Origin: Marinagarivorans algicola | GTDB lineage: Bacteria > Pseudomonadota > Gammaproteobacteria > Pseudomonadales > Cellvibrionaceae | DNA length: 53,261 bases | Reading direction: 5' to 3' | Assembly (NCBI RefSeq): GCF_001292705.1 | Contig: NZ_LGAK01000038.1 | Location: forward strand, 1 to 53,261 | Shown: positions 27,284 through 37,519 of the stretch, piece by piece | Layout of the letters: each line of letters starts with the position of its first letter | How positions within the stretch are numbered: position 1 is the stretch's first letter | Translations under genes and position numbers: made by a program | The notes under the pieces: model-generated | What the model was told of the DNA's origin: nothing | Databases searched by the model: none | Seen by the model: only the letters and a program-made list of their open reading frames with translations

Positions 27284-27742
27284 TCAATCAGCAACTTCCT
27301 TTATCCACAAAATCCCCACTTCAGCCTTAACCACCTCAACATGGCAGCCAGCGATAAGTGGGCGCTCACTTTTTAACGCCCATTCGATACCTGAGTAACG
27401 ATGCTTGTACTGACCCCTTCCGTCAATATCAGCCTCTAACACAAAGCGGTAACCTTCAAAGTCGCTTTTAGTGCACTTATCATCGGTATCACCTTGCAAA
27501 CGGAGTAATGGTCGCCATAACACAGCAGCTAGTACAGCTGTGAATACGCCGCTAGTCAGCATAAGCATCGGCCAACTCACTGGTATCACACCCATCCAAG
27601 CCATAACCCCAGTAAGCACCAACGCAAGCCCCAAAAAAAGCAATATAAACGTAGCAAACCCCAGTACAACCACCTCTACAATCAGCAGTAAAAGACCGGC
27701 TGTTATCATTAACTGAGGGATATAATTAACAAAGGCCTCCAC
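27284..27742 (-). CDS. NfeD family membrane protein
   Basis: A 152-residue protein with about three membrane segments (10-35, 36-52, 58-74) and a C-terminal OB-fold-like domain (residues about 90-150, ending VEVVKAEVGILWIKE). The GTG start overlaps the stomatin stop by one base (TAGTG), with GGAGG lying in the last stomatin codons, so the two are translated together. NfeD and stomatin-type proteins form membrane microdomain complexes. Confidence 0.88.
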   Translation of the reverse strand: MEAFVNYIPQLMITAGLLLLIVEVVVLGFATFILLFLGLALVLTGVMAWMGVIPVSWPMLMLTSGVFTAVLAAVLWRPLLRLQGDTDDKCTKSDFEGYRFVLEADIDGRGQYKHRYSGIEWALKSERPLIAGCHVEVVKAEVGILWIKEVAD

Positions 27743-28680
27743 TATTTACCTCCATTTAAGGCACTAATGATACTCGTTGCTTGTGCCACCACCGAAGACG
27801 CCTCGGTGGTGCTATCGGGCAGTAATACAACACTAGAGTTTTTAGCAATAGCACGCTTAGCTTCGATCGCCTTTATCGCCAGATCAAGCTGCACAGCCTT
27901 TTGCCCCTCATCTGTTGCAGCAGCATCCCCCACTACCGTCAACGCCTGTGCTTGGGCATCGGCCACCGCTTTAATAGCTTCGGCTTCACCTTGGGCGGCA
28001 AACACCTGCTCGGTACGCTCGGCCTCTGCAGCCAGTACACGCGATTGTTTTTCACCTTCGGCGATATTAATCGCGGCTTGACGCTCACCTTCTGACTCTA
28101 AAATTTTAGCTCTGCGCTCGCGCTCAGCACGCATTTGCGACTCCATCGCATCCATGATAGAGGCTGGAGGCACAATATCTTTAATTTCATAGCGCAACAC
28201 CGCAACCCCCCACGTGGCCGCAGCCTCATTAATGGCTGTCACAATTTGTGCGTTTAAGGCATCGCGATCTTCGAAGGTTTTATCGAGCTCAATTTTACCT
28301 AATTCCGAACGCATCGTAGTCTGCGCTAACTGCGTTACCGCAAAGGTATAATCCTCAACGCCGTAGGTCGCTTTATAAGGATCCAATACCCGAAAATACA
28401 ACACACCATCAACGGTCAGCGAAATATTATCTTTCGTAATCGCCGCCTGACTCGGAATATCATACGCCTGCTCTTTTAACGAGCGATCAGCCGCTACCTT
28501 ATCGACAATCGGTAGAATAAAATTTAACCCCGCCTCTTTGGTTGACTGATACTTACCAAAACGCTCGATCACATACGCTCTATTTTGCGGCACAAACTTG
28601 ATCGACATTTTTAACGCAACAATAATAAGTACAAAAAACGCAAACTGAAATGTTAGCGCATACTCCAGCAATATATTCAT
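27742..28680 (-). CDS. SPFH/Band 7 (stomatin-like, QmcA-type) protein
   Basis: A 312-residue protein with an N-terminal membrane anchor (about 6-26), an SPFH domain (VPQNRAYVIERFGKYQ, GLNFILPIVD, YRVLDP-like YFRVLDPYKATYGVED, RSELGKIELDKTFEDRD) and a long coiled coil of alternating Glu/Ala/Arg (about 190-270). The ATG at 28680 has AGAGGG six bases upstream; two earlier in-frame starts are weaker. It should assemble with NfeD in the inner membrane. Confidence 0.92.
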   Translation of the reverse strand: MNILLEYALTFQFAFFVLIIVALKMSIKFVPQNRAYVIERFGKYQSTKEAGLNFILPIVDKVAADRSLKEQAYDIPSQAAITKDNISLTVDGVLYFRVLDPYKATYGVEDYTFAVTQLAQTTMRSELGKIELDKTFEDRDALNAQIVTAINEAAATWGVAVLRYEIKDIVPPASIMDAMESQMRAERERRAKILESEGERQAAINIAEGEKQSRVLAAEAERTEQVFAAQGEAEAIKAVADAQAQALTVVGDAAATDEGQKAVQLDLAIKAIEAKRAIAKNSSVVLLPDSTTEASSVVAQATSIISALNGGK

Positions 28681-28839
28681 CTCCATCCCTCTAACCAATA
28701 ATAAGTGACTAACAAGCTATAAAACCCATAATTGCAGCTTGACAATATACATGTCAATATATTGAGCAGCATCTTGCCCCCCCTAATACACATGTCAATC
28801 GGCAACAACAATGGCCGTATCTGCGCCCCCCATAGCCGA

Positions 28840-28868
28840 AAAAAAACCCGCGCAATGCGCGGGTTTTT
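28840..28868 (-). terminator. Rho-independent terminator after the cytochrome lipoprotein gene
   Basis: AAACCCGCGC-AAT-GCGCGGGTTT, a perfect stem with A/T runs on both sides; it lies ten bases after the stop codon at 28878. Confidence 0.85.
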
Positions 28869-28877
28869 AACTACAAG

Positions 28878-31478
28878 CTACTCACAACCAATACGCTCGG
28901 TCGATATTACAATATCATCTAACCACATATTCACCTCGGTCGAGCTAAAGCTATGCCAGCCAAACATTGCATAGCCCATTTTATCTTTTAAGTAATCGGC
29001 ATCCACGGGGGCATGCCAATCACTGGCTTTAGTCACCGAGTTAACCAGTACGCCATCGAGCCAAAAAAATGTTTCGTTATACGCTGTATCGGCATGGTAG
29101 CCGACCTCTACGCAGTACCACTGGTTTTTTGGGGTGGTTGGACCCGAGTACCACTTTCCTTGGTTTGGAGAAATAGCATCACTATCAGGTACAATATTAA
29201 AACCTAAATGCCCCTTACCGGTACCAATGCGAATTTCTTTATCGGCCGAATAAGGTCGACCACCACCTTCGTCAGCTTTAAGACCGCTAAAGTGCTCATG
29301 ATTATCTGAAGCATCATCACCTAAAGATTGATCCATGTAGACCCACATACGCGTGTAAACTCGATCAAGACCCACGGGTAGTTTTTTGACAATTTCAGAA
29401 GGCTGTTGCCCGCCTTTGACATACAGAGACTGGGTTCCACTATGAGCGCGCGTATTATCGGTTAAGGCAAAAGGGCCAGAGGCTGATCGGTTGTTATTGC
29501 CATTTGGGACATACCCGATAAATGTTCCCCAGCCTGCAGGCACCGTATCTATAGCCACATTTTCAAAATCAATATTAGCAATTTCATTACCATCACCCAC
29601 AGGGATAGATGGGTCACCGCCGCCGTTTGATGGGGCCGAACTTGAAGAGCCTACACCGCCATCACCCGCAGCGCTACCGCACGATAAAGCCCCGACTTTG
29701 TGATTATCAAAACCTAAACCAAATTTAATCGTGGCAGTAGCCGTGGGCGCCAAATCGCTACCGGTTAAAGTCAGTATACCGGCAGCCGAAACCTCAGCGG
29801 TATCAATACCTGTCTTGTCATATACCTGAAAGTTTCTACCGGCATGACCTAAGTCAATATCAACACTCCAGCTCGCCAATGCCGTAGCGCCTGTGTTGGT
29901 GACAGCAATAGGATCAACTTCAAAGTAATAGCCGCCGTCTTGTGCGATCGTAAAATCACAACTCAAAGCTACATCACCAGAAGCTGCGGAAGACGATCCA
30001 CCCATCGCAGGTGTCGACGACTGAGAAGACGCACTACTCGAGGTTGGCGCAGTCATCTCAGGGCACCCCACATATTGAGTATCTAATTTTACATCATCGA
30101 TATACATCGTACGCGCAGGCGCAGTAGCGTGATATTGCTCAGCTCCCAAATGCAGTGTTTCGAATTTACCTGGTGCCTGCCATTCGCCCATTTCTTGATT
30201 GCCAATGCAGTTTTCACCTGAACCTTGAACATGCAATTCGGTAATTTCAGAGCCATCTAACCAAAATTTCAACTCATTGGCATCGGCATCAAAATGCCAC
30301 TCCAAACACGACCATTGGTTGGTAGGCAACTTAACCGTTGAATGATCCCAGCAATCGGTACTCCAAGGATTGGAGCCATTGTAGGTATCGTAGTTGGCCA
30401 TTAGGTTGCCATTTGAACCATTGACGCGGTAGCGGTACATAACATTAGTACCAGCAGGCGCATTTGAATCGGCGGCATCGGGCGCACCCTCAGCCTGCAC
30501 AAACACAAAATCGCCACCATTACCGCTTGGCGTATTCACATGCATCATCAGACGGCCGTACATCTTATCTTGCAAGCTGGTAAATGAACCCAAATCCAAA
30601 CTCAAATAGTTGCGGTTGTAACCACCACCTCGAGCCATCACTTTTAACGCATTAGAGCCACTAAAAACTTTTTCAGAGGTTAATTCGGTATTACCGCTCA
30701 CCTTCCATGCACTTAAATCGCCCTCAAAGTCCTCACACAGCATCGCATCTGAACAGCTACCCACTGTCGGTGCGCTCGATGAGCTAACAACAGAAGAGCT
30801 GGCCACCGAAGAACTAGCAACAGAAGAACTGGCCGGCGCTGTCGCGCACTCATTGACAGCTTTCGTCGCCATTTTTAGGTAGTGCGCTATTTGGTCGGAA
30901 CATAAGGCTTTATCGGTGCAACCGGTATTTAAGAACCCACCCATACCGGTTTGGATATAGCCAGCTAGACTGGCAGAGTTTGTTTCCCCATAAGGTGGGT
31001 TAGCCACATCAATAGGCCCCTGTAAAGCACCTGCTGTTTTGCCGGTTTCGAGAGGCCCGCCATGGCAAAAGGTACAATTATCGGCATACAATGTGGCGCC
31101 AATATCAAATACCGCCTGATCTTTATTAACACAATCAGCCGCAGCACTTGAGCTACTTATTACAACCGAAGAGCTACTGGCAACAACCGAAGAGCTGTTT
31201 TGAATCTCAGAAGAACTACTGTCAAAAGAACTACTATTCGCTTCAGAAGACCTACTGCTAGCTTGAGAAGAACTAACAACGACAACACTCGATGCCTCTG
31301 AAGACACCTCAGACGATACAGTCGCCGAACTGGATTCGACACTAACGCTAGAAGATTGTGTAGCGCTGGACTCGCCACTACCTTTACCCACGCACGCCGA
31401 TAACCCGACAGAAGCGGTAGCCATTAACGCTAAGCGCCAATGACGTAAAACCGCCTGGTGTAATGAAAAATTAAACAT
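28878..31478 (-). CDS. Modular lipoprotein: cytochrome c, two lectin-like modules, CBM2-like module
   Basis: An 866-residue surface or periplasmic lipoprotein (lipobox LSAC, Cys29). Order: Ser-rich linker (about 33-112); a mono-haem cytochrome c domain (about 113-200) with NCTFCHGG and a possible Met ligand in TGMGGF; Ser linker; module A (about 240-468), a jelly-roll-like domain ending YIDDVKLDTQYVGC; Ser linker; a CBM2-like beta domain (about 497-600); linker; module B (about 628-866), related to module A and ending WLDDIVISTERIGC. Poly-Ser linkers and CBM2 modules are typical of Cellvibrio-group polysaccharide degraders, where cytochrome-bearing proteins are thought to feed electrons to oxidative enzymes. 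The CBM2-like domain lacks most surface Trp residues, so cellulose binding is uncertain. Confidence 0.82.
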   Translation of the reverse strand: MFNFSLHQAVLRHWRLALMATASVGLSACVGKGSGESSATQSSSVSVESSSATVSSEVSSEASSVVVVSSSQASSRSSEANSSSFDSSSSEIQNSSSVVASSSSVVISSSSAAADCVNKDQAVFDIGATLYADNCTFCHGGPLETGKTAGALQGPIDVANPPYGETNSASLAGYIQTGMGGFLNTGCTDKALCSDQIAHYLKMATKAVNECATAPASSSVASSSVASSSVVSSSSAPTVGSCSDAMLCEDFEGDLSAWKVSGNTELTSEKVFSGSNALKVMARGGGYNRNYLSLDLGSFTSLQDKMYGRLMMHVNTPSGNGGDFVFVQAEGAPDAADSNAPAGTNVMYRYRVNGSNGNLMANYDTYNGSNPWSTDCWDHSTVKLPTNQWSCLEWHFDADANELKFWLDGSEITELHVQGSGENCIGNQEMGEWQAPGKFETLHLGAEQYHATAPARTMYIDDVKLDTQYVGCPEMTAPTSSSASSQSSTPAMGGSSSAASGDVALSCDFTIAQDGGYYFEVDPIAVTNTGATALASWSVDIDLGHAGRNFQVYDKTGIDTAEVSAAGILTLTGSDLAPTATATIKFGLGFDNHKVGALSCGSAAGDGGVGSSSSAPSNGGGDPSIPVGDGNEIANIDFENVAIDTVPAGWGTFIGYVPNGNNNRSASGPFALTDNTRAHSGTQSLYVKGGQQPSEIVKKLPVGLDRVYTRMWVYMDQSLGDDASDNHEHFSGLKADEGGGRPYSADKEIRIGTGKGHLGFNIVPDSDAISPNQGKWYSGPTTPKNQWYCVEVGYHADTAYNETFFWLDGVLVNSVTKASDWHAPVDADYLKDKMGYAMFGWHSFSSTEVNMWLDDIVISTERIGCE

Positions 31479-31687
31479 AGATTGCCCCTCGGTAAGTCAA
31501 TGAGCTTTAAGCTCTTTATTTATTATTAGGTGTATAACTCAGTCTTAATGACCTTTATTTTTATGCAGTAGATCACAATCAATAGTACAAAAAACACTCG
31601 CCCACAACAAGGAACGAAGTAACATTTATATGGCAAGTAACGAATCCACAATAACAGAATAAAAGAAACAAAAACTACCGGTAACTA

Positions 31688-31885
31688 TTTAGCCAAGCTG
31701 ACACATTTTACCTGATAGGGTATTGATAGATTATTTTCTGGGCATTTAAAGACCAAACCTTGTAGGGGAAACAAGGATTAGACATGCAAGAGAAACCATC
31801 GAGAGCGCCTTATCGAACCTCTAGAAGGCTTGAGTAGCCTAGGTAATACCATCGGTGCCCTAATTTTGGGATCTCTGAAAGTTAC
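31688..31885 (+). repeat. Dispersed intergenic element, copy B (198 bp)
   Basis: TTTAGCCAAGCTGAC start, ACCTGATA, TTATTTTCTGGGCATTTAAA, then a longer middle, and the tail AAGGCTTGAGTAGCCTAGG, GCCCTAATTTTGG and CTGAAAGTTAC. CTGGGC (31738-31743) can pair with GCCTAG (31837-31842) using one G-U, where copy A uses CTGGG/CCCAG. Confidence 0.65.
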
Positions 31886-31897
31886 AACGGTAGAAAC

Positions 31898-31923
31898 AAA
31901 AAACCCCAGCGAGACTGGGGTTT
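31898..31923 (-). terminator. Rho-independent terminator of rpmE
   Basis: AAACCCCAG-TCTCG-CTGGGGTTTTTT on the minus strand; stem of eight to nine pairs followed by a T-run, about 125 bases after the rpmE stop codon. Confidence 0.8.
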
Positions 31924-32046
31924 AGGTGCTTTAGTTTTATCAGACTTATTTTTAATAACTTACTTTAACAGCTTACCTTAAAATTGATTAAAAACAGTGA
32001 CTAAGCAGCAAAGAAACTAATAGGATAAAGCTCAAAGAGCTGGCTA

Positions 32047-32259
32047 TTAGTTAGCGCGACGACCTGCGAAACGCTTCTTGAACTTGTCAATACGGCCGCC
32101 GGTGTCAGCAGTTTTTTGCTTACCAGTATAAAAAGGGTGACACTCAGAACAAACGTCTAAAGTGATTTCTTTAGCCATGGTAGAGCGTGTATTAATTACA
32201 TTGCCACAACTACATGTTGCGACCATTACGCCGTATTTAGGTTGAATATCTGCTTGCAT
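32047..32259 (-). CDS. rpmE: 50S ribosomal protein L31, zinc-binding form
   Basis: A 70-residue ribosomal protein with the zinc ligands CSCG near residue 16 and CSECH near 37, then [24 protein letters not shown]. This is the Cys-containing form that needs zinc; some bacteria swap it for a zinc-free paralogue under Zur control, but no paralogue is in this window. GAGG lies before the ATG, and a TACAAT -10 element is listed separately. Confidence 0.97.
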   Translation of the reverse strand: MQADIQPKYGVMVATCSCGNVINTRSTMAKEITLDVCSECHPFYTGKQKTADTGGRIDKFKKRFAGRRAN

Positions 32260-32309
32260 GGTATTGCCTCGGTTATATTATGTGCCGCCACTTGATCTTA
32301 AATTGCATT

Positions 32310-32315
32310 ATTGTA
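32310..32315 (-). promoter_or_regulatory. Candidate -10 element of rpmE
   Basis: TACAAT on the minus strand, 50 bases before the rpmE start. No clean -35 hexamer is seen at 17 bases. Confidence 0.35.
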
Positions 32316-32438
32316 TCCAACGCACCAAGCCAAGTACCGCACAATTAGTGAAAGGGGCTTAAAAACGAGGGCGAATCTTAGCAGAACGCTCACCCTAAGC
32401 AAAGTCTTTAAATTCAACTAGGACTAAAAACCTTGATA

Positions 32439-34667
32439 ATGCCCGAACCGCCCCTCGTTTTAACCTTGGCATTACCCACGCCACTGTACCGTCACTTTGA
32501 GTACTTGGCACCTCTTAAGCTCGATATTGACGAGCGTAAAGCGCTGCGCCCCGGCGTGCGCCTAGAAGTGCCTTTTGGCAAACAAACCTTGGTCGGTGTG
32601 TTGCTCAGCATTAGTCATAAATCGACCTATCCTCTTCACAAGCTCAAGCCAGCCCACAAGGTACTTGATACCACGCCCATCATTACCGGCGATGTACTTG
32701 CGCTATGCCAATTTGCTGCCGAGTATTATCAACATCCACTCGGCGATGTCATGATAAGCGCTCTTCCTCAAAAGTTGCGCACAAGCGACGGCACGCTCCC
32801 GCAGACGACTTACTGGCAGCTCACCACCGAAGGCAAAGGACTCAGCGCCAACAGCTTAAAACGCAGCCCTAAGCAGCAAAGTGCTTGGCAAGCGCTACTC
32901 ACACACTCGCCAATCAGTGAGCCCGCACTCAGCGCTTTAAATATCGATAAGCCCACTCTGCGGCAACTGCATAAAAAGGGCCTTGCCGAGAGCTTTCAAC
33001 AAACCCACTCAACCTGCGCTAGTACACCCGCGACATACACTATTTTGAAAGAGCCTCACCGCATACTCAATACCGAGCAACAAGCGGCATTTGATGCGCT
33101 CACTTTTAATAGCTTTCAGTGCAGTCTGCTAGAAGGGATTACCGGCAGCGGCAAAACAGAGGTTTACCTACATGCTATTGAGCGCGTATTACACGCAGGC
33201 CAACAGGCCTTAGTCTTAGTACCCGAAATAGGCCTCACACCACAAACAGTCGCGCGTTTTGCTGCGCGCTTTGGTGTGCCTATTACCCAATTGCATTCAA
33301 GCGTGGCCAAAGGTGCTCGACTCGAAAACTGGCATGCAGCACAAACCGGCCAAGCTCGCATTATCATTGGCACGCGGTTGGCCGTATTTGCACCAGCACC
33401 GCGCTTAGGCATTATTATTGTCGATGAAGAGCACGATAGCTCATTTAAGCAGCAAGAGGGCCTACGCTATAACGCTCGCGACCTTGCTATTTTACGAGCA
33501 AAACACAATAACATCCCTGTGCTGATGGGCTCTGCCACACCCTCACTCGAATCGCTACACAATGCGCTCAGCGGTCGCTACCAGCACCTGCGCATCACCG
33601 AGCGCGCCGGCAGTGCTAGTACTCCTACCATGCAGCGTATCGATATGCGCAAACAAACCCTGCACTGTGGCATTGCGCAAGCCAGCCTCGATGCTATAGG
33701 CGCTACCCTTGCACGCGATGAGCAAGTGCTTGTCTTTATCAATCGTCGAGGTTTTGCCCCCTCGTATATTTGTCAAAGTTGTGGCTGGTCTGCCGCGTGT
33801 AAATTTTGCGATGCTCGCATGACATTACACAGCAAGCCACGTAAGCTGCACTGCCACCACTGCGGCAATCAAAGCCAAACCCCCAGCCAGTGCCCCAGTT
33901 GCTATAACCCCACACTCACCGCGCTCGGTCAAGGCACAGAGCGCGCCGAAGACGTTCTACAAACCAGCTTCAAGTCATACAAAGTCATTCGTGTAGACCA
34001 AGATTCTATGCAGCGCAAAAATGCCATGGCGGCGCTCACCACCCAACTCAATGAAGGCAAACCGTGCTTATTGGTCGGTACACAAATGCTCGCCAAAGGT
34101 CATCACTTTCCGAATGTGACACTGGTGATCATTGTTGATACTGATCAGGGCTTGATGAGCGGGGATTTTCGCGGCATTGAGCGCATGGGGCAATTAATTG
34201 TACAGGTGGCAGGGCGCGCAGGACGCGAAGAAAAACCCGGCACCGTACTTATACAAAGCTATCGCCCCGAGCACCCAATGCTCGAAAAGCTTGTCACCGA
34301 AAACTACCACAATTTCGCCCAAAGCTTACTGCTCGAGCGTCAACAAAGCCTCATGCCGCCCTTTAGCTTTATGGCATTATTACGTGCAGAGGCAAAGCAT
34401 CCCGATAGCGCACGCGGTCTATTGACACAAGCGGCGCAACTGGCATGTGAGATTATGCCGCCGAGCGACAACTGCCGCTACTTAGGCCCTATTCCAGCCT
34501 TTATGGAGCGACGAAACGATCGCTTTCGCTTTCAATTACAACTGCAGTTTAGCAACCGCCAAGTCCGCGCCCAACTTTTGAAAGCGTTGATATTAAAGAT
34601 CGACAAGCTGCCACTGAGCAAGCGAGTACGCTGGTCTATCGATGTTGATCCGCAAGATATGGGCTAA
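32439..34667 (+). CDS. priA: Primosomal replication-restart helicase PriA
   Basis: PriA reloads the replisome at stalled forks. About 742 residues: N-terminal 3'-end-binding domain (VLTLALPTPLYRHFEYL), Walker A ITGSGKTEVYL, Walker B VDEEHDSSFKQ, the zinc site with eight cysteines in four pairs (CQSCGW, CKFC, CHHCG, CPSC) near residues 440-490, and the VAGRAGREEKPG helicase motif. The ATG at 32439 is chosen; a TTG two codons earlier is possible. It is divergent from rpmE. Confidence 0.97.
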   Translation: MPEPPLVLTLALPTPLYRHFEYLAPLKLDIDERKALRPGVRLEVPFGKQTLVGVLLSISHKSTYPLHKLKPAHKVLDTTPIITGDVLALCQFAAEYYQHPLGDVMISALPQKLRTSDGTLPQTTYWQLTTEGKGLSANSLKRSPKQQSAWQALLTHSPISEPALSALNIDKPTLRQLHKKGLAESFQQTHSTCASTPATYTILKEPHRILNTEQQAAFDALTFNSFQCSLLEGITGSGKTEVYLHAIERVLHAGQQALVLVPEIGLTPQTVARFAARFGVPITQLHSSVAKGARLENWHAAQTGQARIIIGTRLAVFAPAPRLGIIIVDEEHDSSFKQQEGLRYNARDLAILRAKHNNIPVLMGSATPSLESLHNALSGRYQHLRITERAGSASTPTMQRIDMRKQTLHCGIAQASLDAIGATLARDEQVLVFINRRGFAPSYICQSCGWSAACKFCDARMTLHSKPRKLHCHHCGNQSQTPSQCPSCYNPTLTALGQGTERAEDVLQTSFKSYKVIRVDQDSMQRKNAMAALTTQLNEGKPCLLVGTQMLAKGHHFPNVTLVIIVDTDQGLMSGDFRGIERMGQLIVQVAGRAGREEKPGTVLIQSYRPEHPMLEKLVTENYHNFAQSLLLERQQSLMPPFSFMALLRAEAKHPDSARGLLTQAAQLACEIMPPSDNCRYLGPIPAFMERRNDRFRFQLQLQFSNRQVRAQLLKALILKIDKLPLSKRVRWSIDVDPQDMG

Positions 34668-34668
34668 T

Positions 34669-34731
34669 GCAACAATTCAATAATCAACATTAGGCGCTCA
34701 TGCATTATTGGCTGGCCGCTCAAGCCTACAA
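34669..34731 (-). repeat. Dispersed intergenic element, partial copy D
   Basis: On the minus strand: GTAGGCTTGAGCGGCCAG, ATGCATGAGCGCCTAATG and TTGAATTGTTGC. It matches the tail of copies A and E. The hairpin start and TTTTCTGGG box are not found upstream. It lies directly after the priA stop codon. Confidence 0.5.
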
Positions 34732-34798
34732 GCACAGCCTTAATGTTAAATGACTGGATCATAACCACAATCAAGCTCTGTATGTGTTAAATTTTAGG

Positions 34799-34830
34799 CA
34801 AAAAAAATCCCACTAAATCGTGGGATTTTT
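34799..34830 (-). terminator. Bidirectional terminator between priA and pnp
   Basis: AAATCCCAC-TAAATC-GTGGGATTT with T-runs in both directions; it can serve pnp on the minus strand and priA on the plus strand. Confidence 0.85.
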
Positions 34831-34852
34831 AAATCACTCATCACTCAAAAGC

Positions 34853-36982
34853 TTATTCACCGGCGTTTTCAGCAGGTGCTTCTTCTTTAGGCGCTGGCGC
34901 GGGTAAAGTCTCTTTAATAGACAGCTTAATACGGCCGCGGTTATCCACATCTAAACATTTAACCTTGACCATTTGGCCTTCTTCTAGGTAATCAGAGACT
35001 GCGTTAACGCGCTCATGAGCAATTTGTGAAATATGCACAAGACCATCTTTGCCGGGTAAAAAGTTAATAAACGCACCAAAATCTACAATGCGTACTACTT
35101 TACCTTCGTAAATGGCGCCAATTTCAGCCTCTGCTGTAATCGCCTCAATGCGCTCAATAGCGGCTTTTAACCCCTCGCCATCAGAAGCATAAATTTTAAC
35201 TGTGCCGTCATCTTCAATATCAATGCTTGCGCCGGTTTCTTCGGTGAGCGCGCGAATGGTTGCGCCGCCTTTACCGATGATGTCGCGAATCTTGTCAGAG
35301 TCAATTTTCATGGTGTGGTATTGCGGCGCAGAGTCAGAAAGATCTTTACGCGGTGCAGCAATCACCTTGTTCATCTCAGCAAGAATATGCAAACGTGCAC
35401 TTAATGCTTGCTCAAGTGCGATATCCATAATCTCTTCAGTGATACCTTCGATCTTGATATCCATTTGTAACGCAGTAATACCATCAGCAGTACCGGCAAC
35501 TTTGAAATCCATATCGCCAAGGTGGTCTTCATCACCCAAAATATCAGTAAGAACAGCGAACTTATCGCCTTCTTTGATCAAGCCCATAGCAATACCGGCA
35601 ACAGGCGCTTTCAGCGGAACACCTGCATCCATCAATGCCAAGCTCGCACCACATACAGAGGCCATCGAGCTAGAACCATTAGACTCAGTGATTTCACTGA
35701 CCACACGAATGGTGTAAGGGAAGGCATCGGCTGATGGCAACATTGCTACGACACCGCGGCGCGCTAAACGACCGTGGCCAATTTCACGGCGACCAGTAGC
35801 CCCCATACGACCACACTCACCCACCGAGTAAGGAGGGAAGTTGTAATGCAACATAAAGTTGTCTTTACGCTCACCTTCCAAGGCATCGATGGTTTGCGCA
35901 TCGCGTGCTGAACCTAAAGTTGACACAACCAAGGCCTGAGTTTCACCGCGGGTAAAAAGTGCTGAGCCATGCGCTGTTGGCAATACGCCGACTTCGACTT
36001 GTAAACCGCGTACCGTTTTGTTGTCGCGGCCATCGATGCGCGGCTTACCTTCAACAACAGCATTGCGAACGGTAACTTTTTCTAATTTGGCAAATAAACC
36101 ACTGACCGCATCGGCATCAATATCGCTATCGTCTGGTGCTAACTCGCTGACCGCTTGGCTACGCAACTCACCTAAACGATTATAGCGTTCAGCTTTGTCG
36201 GTAATTTGGTAAGCGGCTGATACGGGCTCGGCAAAAGCCTCTTCGATCTTAGCGTACAGTGCGGTATCGATCTCTTGTGCGGCCCACTCCCAACGCGGCT
36301 TGCCCGCATCTTTAACGAGCTCACTCACAGCACTAACAATCGCTTGCATTTCTTGGTGCGCATAAAGTACAGCACCTAACATAATATCCTCTGGCAGCTC
36401 ATTCGCTTCAGATTCCACCATTAATACAGCATCTTTAGTACCCGCAACAACCATATCCAGCTCTGATTCAGCCAATGCAGAATAAGTGGGGTTGAGTGAA
36501 TAGCCACCGTCTTGGGTATAAGCAACGCGCGCCGCACCAATAGGACCGTTAAACGGAATGCCTGATATAGATAAGGCAGCTGATACACCAATCATGGCGC
36601 AAATATCAGGGTCTACATTTTTTTCAGCCGAAATCACCGTACAAATAACCTGCACTTCATTTAAGAAGCCTTTAGGGAATAATGGGCGGATAGGACGGTC
36701 AATTAAACGTGACGTTAAGGTTTCTTTTTCGCTTGGGCGTGCTTCTCGTTTAAAAAAGCCACCAGGGATCTTACCCGCTGCATAGGCTTTTTCTTGATAA
36801 TGGACAGATAACGGGAAAAAATCTTGGCCCGCTTTTGCTGTTTTAGCGCCGACGACAGTACATAAAACGCGTGTTTCGCCAATGCTTGCTAATACCGCAC
36901 CCGTAGCTTGACGTGCAATGCGGCCAGTTTCTAATGTTACGGTGCTGTCACCGTATTGGAATTGCTTAATTACAGGATTCAC
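34853..36982 (-). CDS. pnp: Polyribonucleotide nucleotidyltransferase (PNPase)
   Basis: A 709-residue exoribonuclease and degradosome component: two RNase PH-like domains ([52 protein letters not shown]), a KH domain ([25 protein letters not shown]) and an S1 domain ([29 protein letters not shown]). Starts at GTG with AAGGAT upstream. It lies 537 bases after rpsO; the gap has hairpins but nothing specific was assigned as an RNase III site. Confidence 0.98.
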   Translation of the reverse strand: MNPVIKQFQYGDSTVTLETGRIARQATGAVLASIGETRVLCTVVGAKTAKAGQDFFPLSVHYQEKAYAAGKIPGGFFKREARPSEKETLTSRLIDRPIRPLFPKGFLNEVQVICTVISAEKNVDPDICAMIGVSAALSISGIPFNGPIGAARVAYTQDGGYSLNPTYSALAESELDMVVAGTKDAVLMVESEANELPEDIMLGAVLYAHQEMQAIVSAVSELVKDAGKPRWEWAAQEIDTALYAKIEEAFAEPVSAAYQITDKAERYNRLGELRSQAVSELAPDDSDIDADAVSGLFAKLEKVTVRNAVVEGKPRIDGRDNKTVRGLQVEVGVLPTAHGSALFTRGETQALVVSTLGSARDAQTIDALEGERKDNFMLHYNFPPYSVGECGRMGATGRREIGHGRLARRGVVAMLPSADAFPYTIRVVSEITESNGSSSMASVCGASLALMDAGVPLKAPVAGIAMGLIKEGDKFAVLTDILGDEDHLGDMDFKVAGTADGITALQMDIKIEGITEEIMDIALEQALSARLHILAEMNKVIAAPRKDLSDSAPQYHTMKIDSDKIRDIIGKGGATIRALTEETGASIDIEDDGTVKIYASDGEGLKAAIERIEAITAEAEIGAIYEGKVVRIVDFGAFINFLPGKDGLVHISQIAHERVNAVSDYLEEGQMVKVKCLDVDNRGRIKLSIKETLPAPAPKEEAPAENAGE

Positions 36983-37519
36983 TTTTTTATCCTTTATATA
37001 TTCGTATCAAACGGTTTTTTGTGTGGTCATTTTTCATAATCGTTTACAGCGTAATGTACCGTAAAACCTGACCCTATTAGCCCTACGGCATGACACATAT
37101 TGGTCGGCAAGCCGAACTGACTACAATAACAAACTTACTCTAACTAAAAACGTACTTTGGTAAAATGCGTTTAGCCCAAACCCAATATTACAGCCAAGCA
37201 TTTCAACCAGCACCTAGACACTGGTCTAAAACCCAGCCTCAAAGGCTCAGACGTCATGTTAATCATTTAGGTTTCAGCGATAAAACGGGCTGACATGCGA
37301 AGAATGCTGCACGCTTATCCTATAACGTCCTTTACAATTTTGTTCACTCAACCTCTGAGTGATTAGACCTGATAATGATTTGATTGACGCGCTACAAGCT
37401 GCGTTTCACTCATCAAACCATTCCAACACCACTAACGTGCCCTCAATCAATTACAGCAAAATAAGCCATCAATAGACAAAAAAGTGCCCGCAATGCGGGC
37501 ACTTTTAATGGCTGCTAAC
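36983..37519. other. Intergenic stretch between rpsO and pnp
   Basis: No gene seen. It contains a TCGGC-AA-GCCGA hairpin near 37100, a CACTCAACCTCTGAGTG hairpin near 37350, and the rpsO terminator at 37478-37506. In E. coli the pnp leader is an autoregulatory RNase III target; a similar role for these hairpins is a guess. Confidence 0.55.
37478..37506 (-). terminator. Rho-independent terminator of rpsO
   Basis: AAAAGTGCCCGC-AAT-GCGGGCACTTTT, a perfect stem with A/T runs, fourteen bases after the rpsO stop codon. Confidence 0.9.

Larger units (their letters stand above)
31479..32046. other. Intergenic stretch with dispersed repeat copy B
   Basis: A 568-base gap. It contains repeat copy B (31688-31885), the rpmE terminator (31898-31923) and, near 31479-31680, AT-rich DNA that should hold the promoter of the lipoprotein gene. 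No coding frame of note. Confidence 0.7.
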
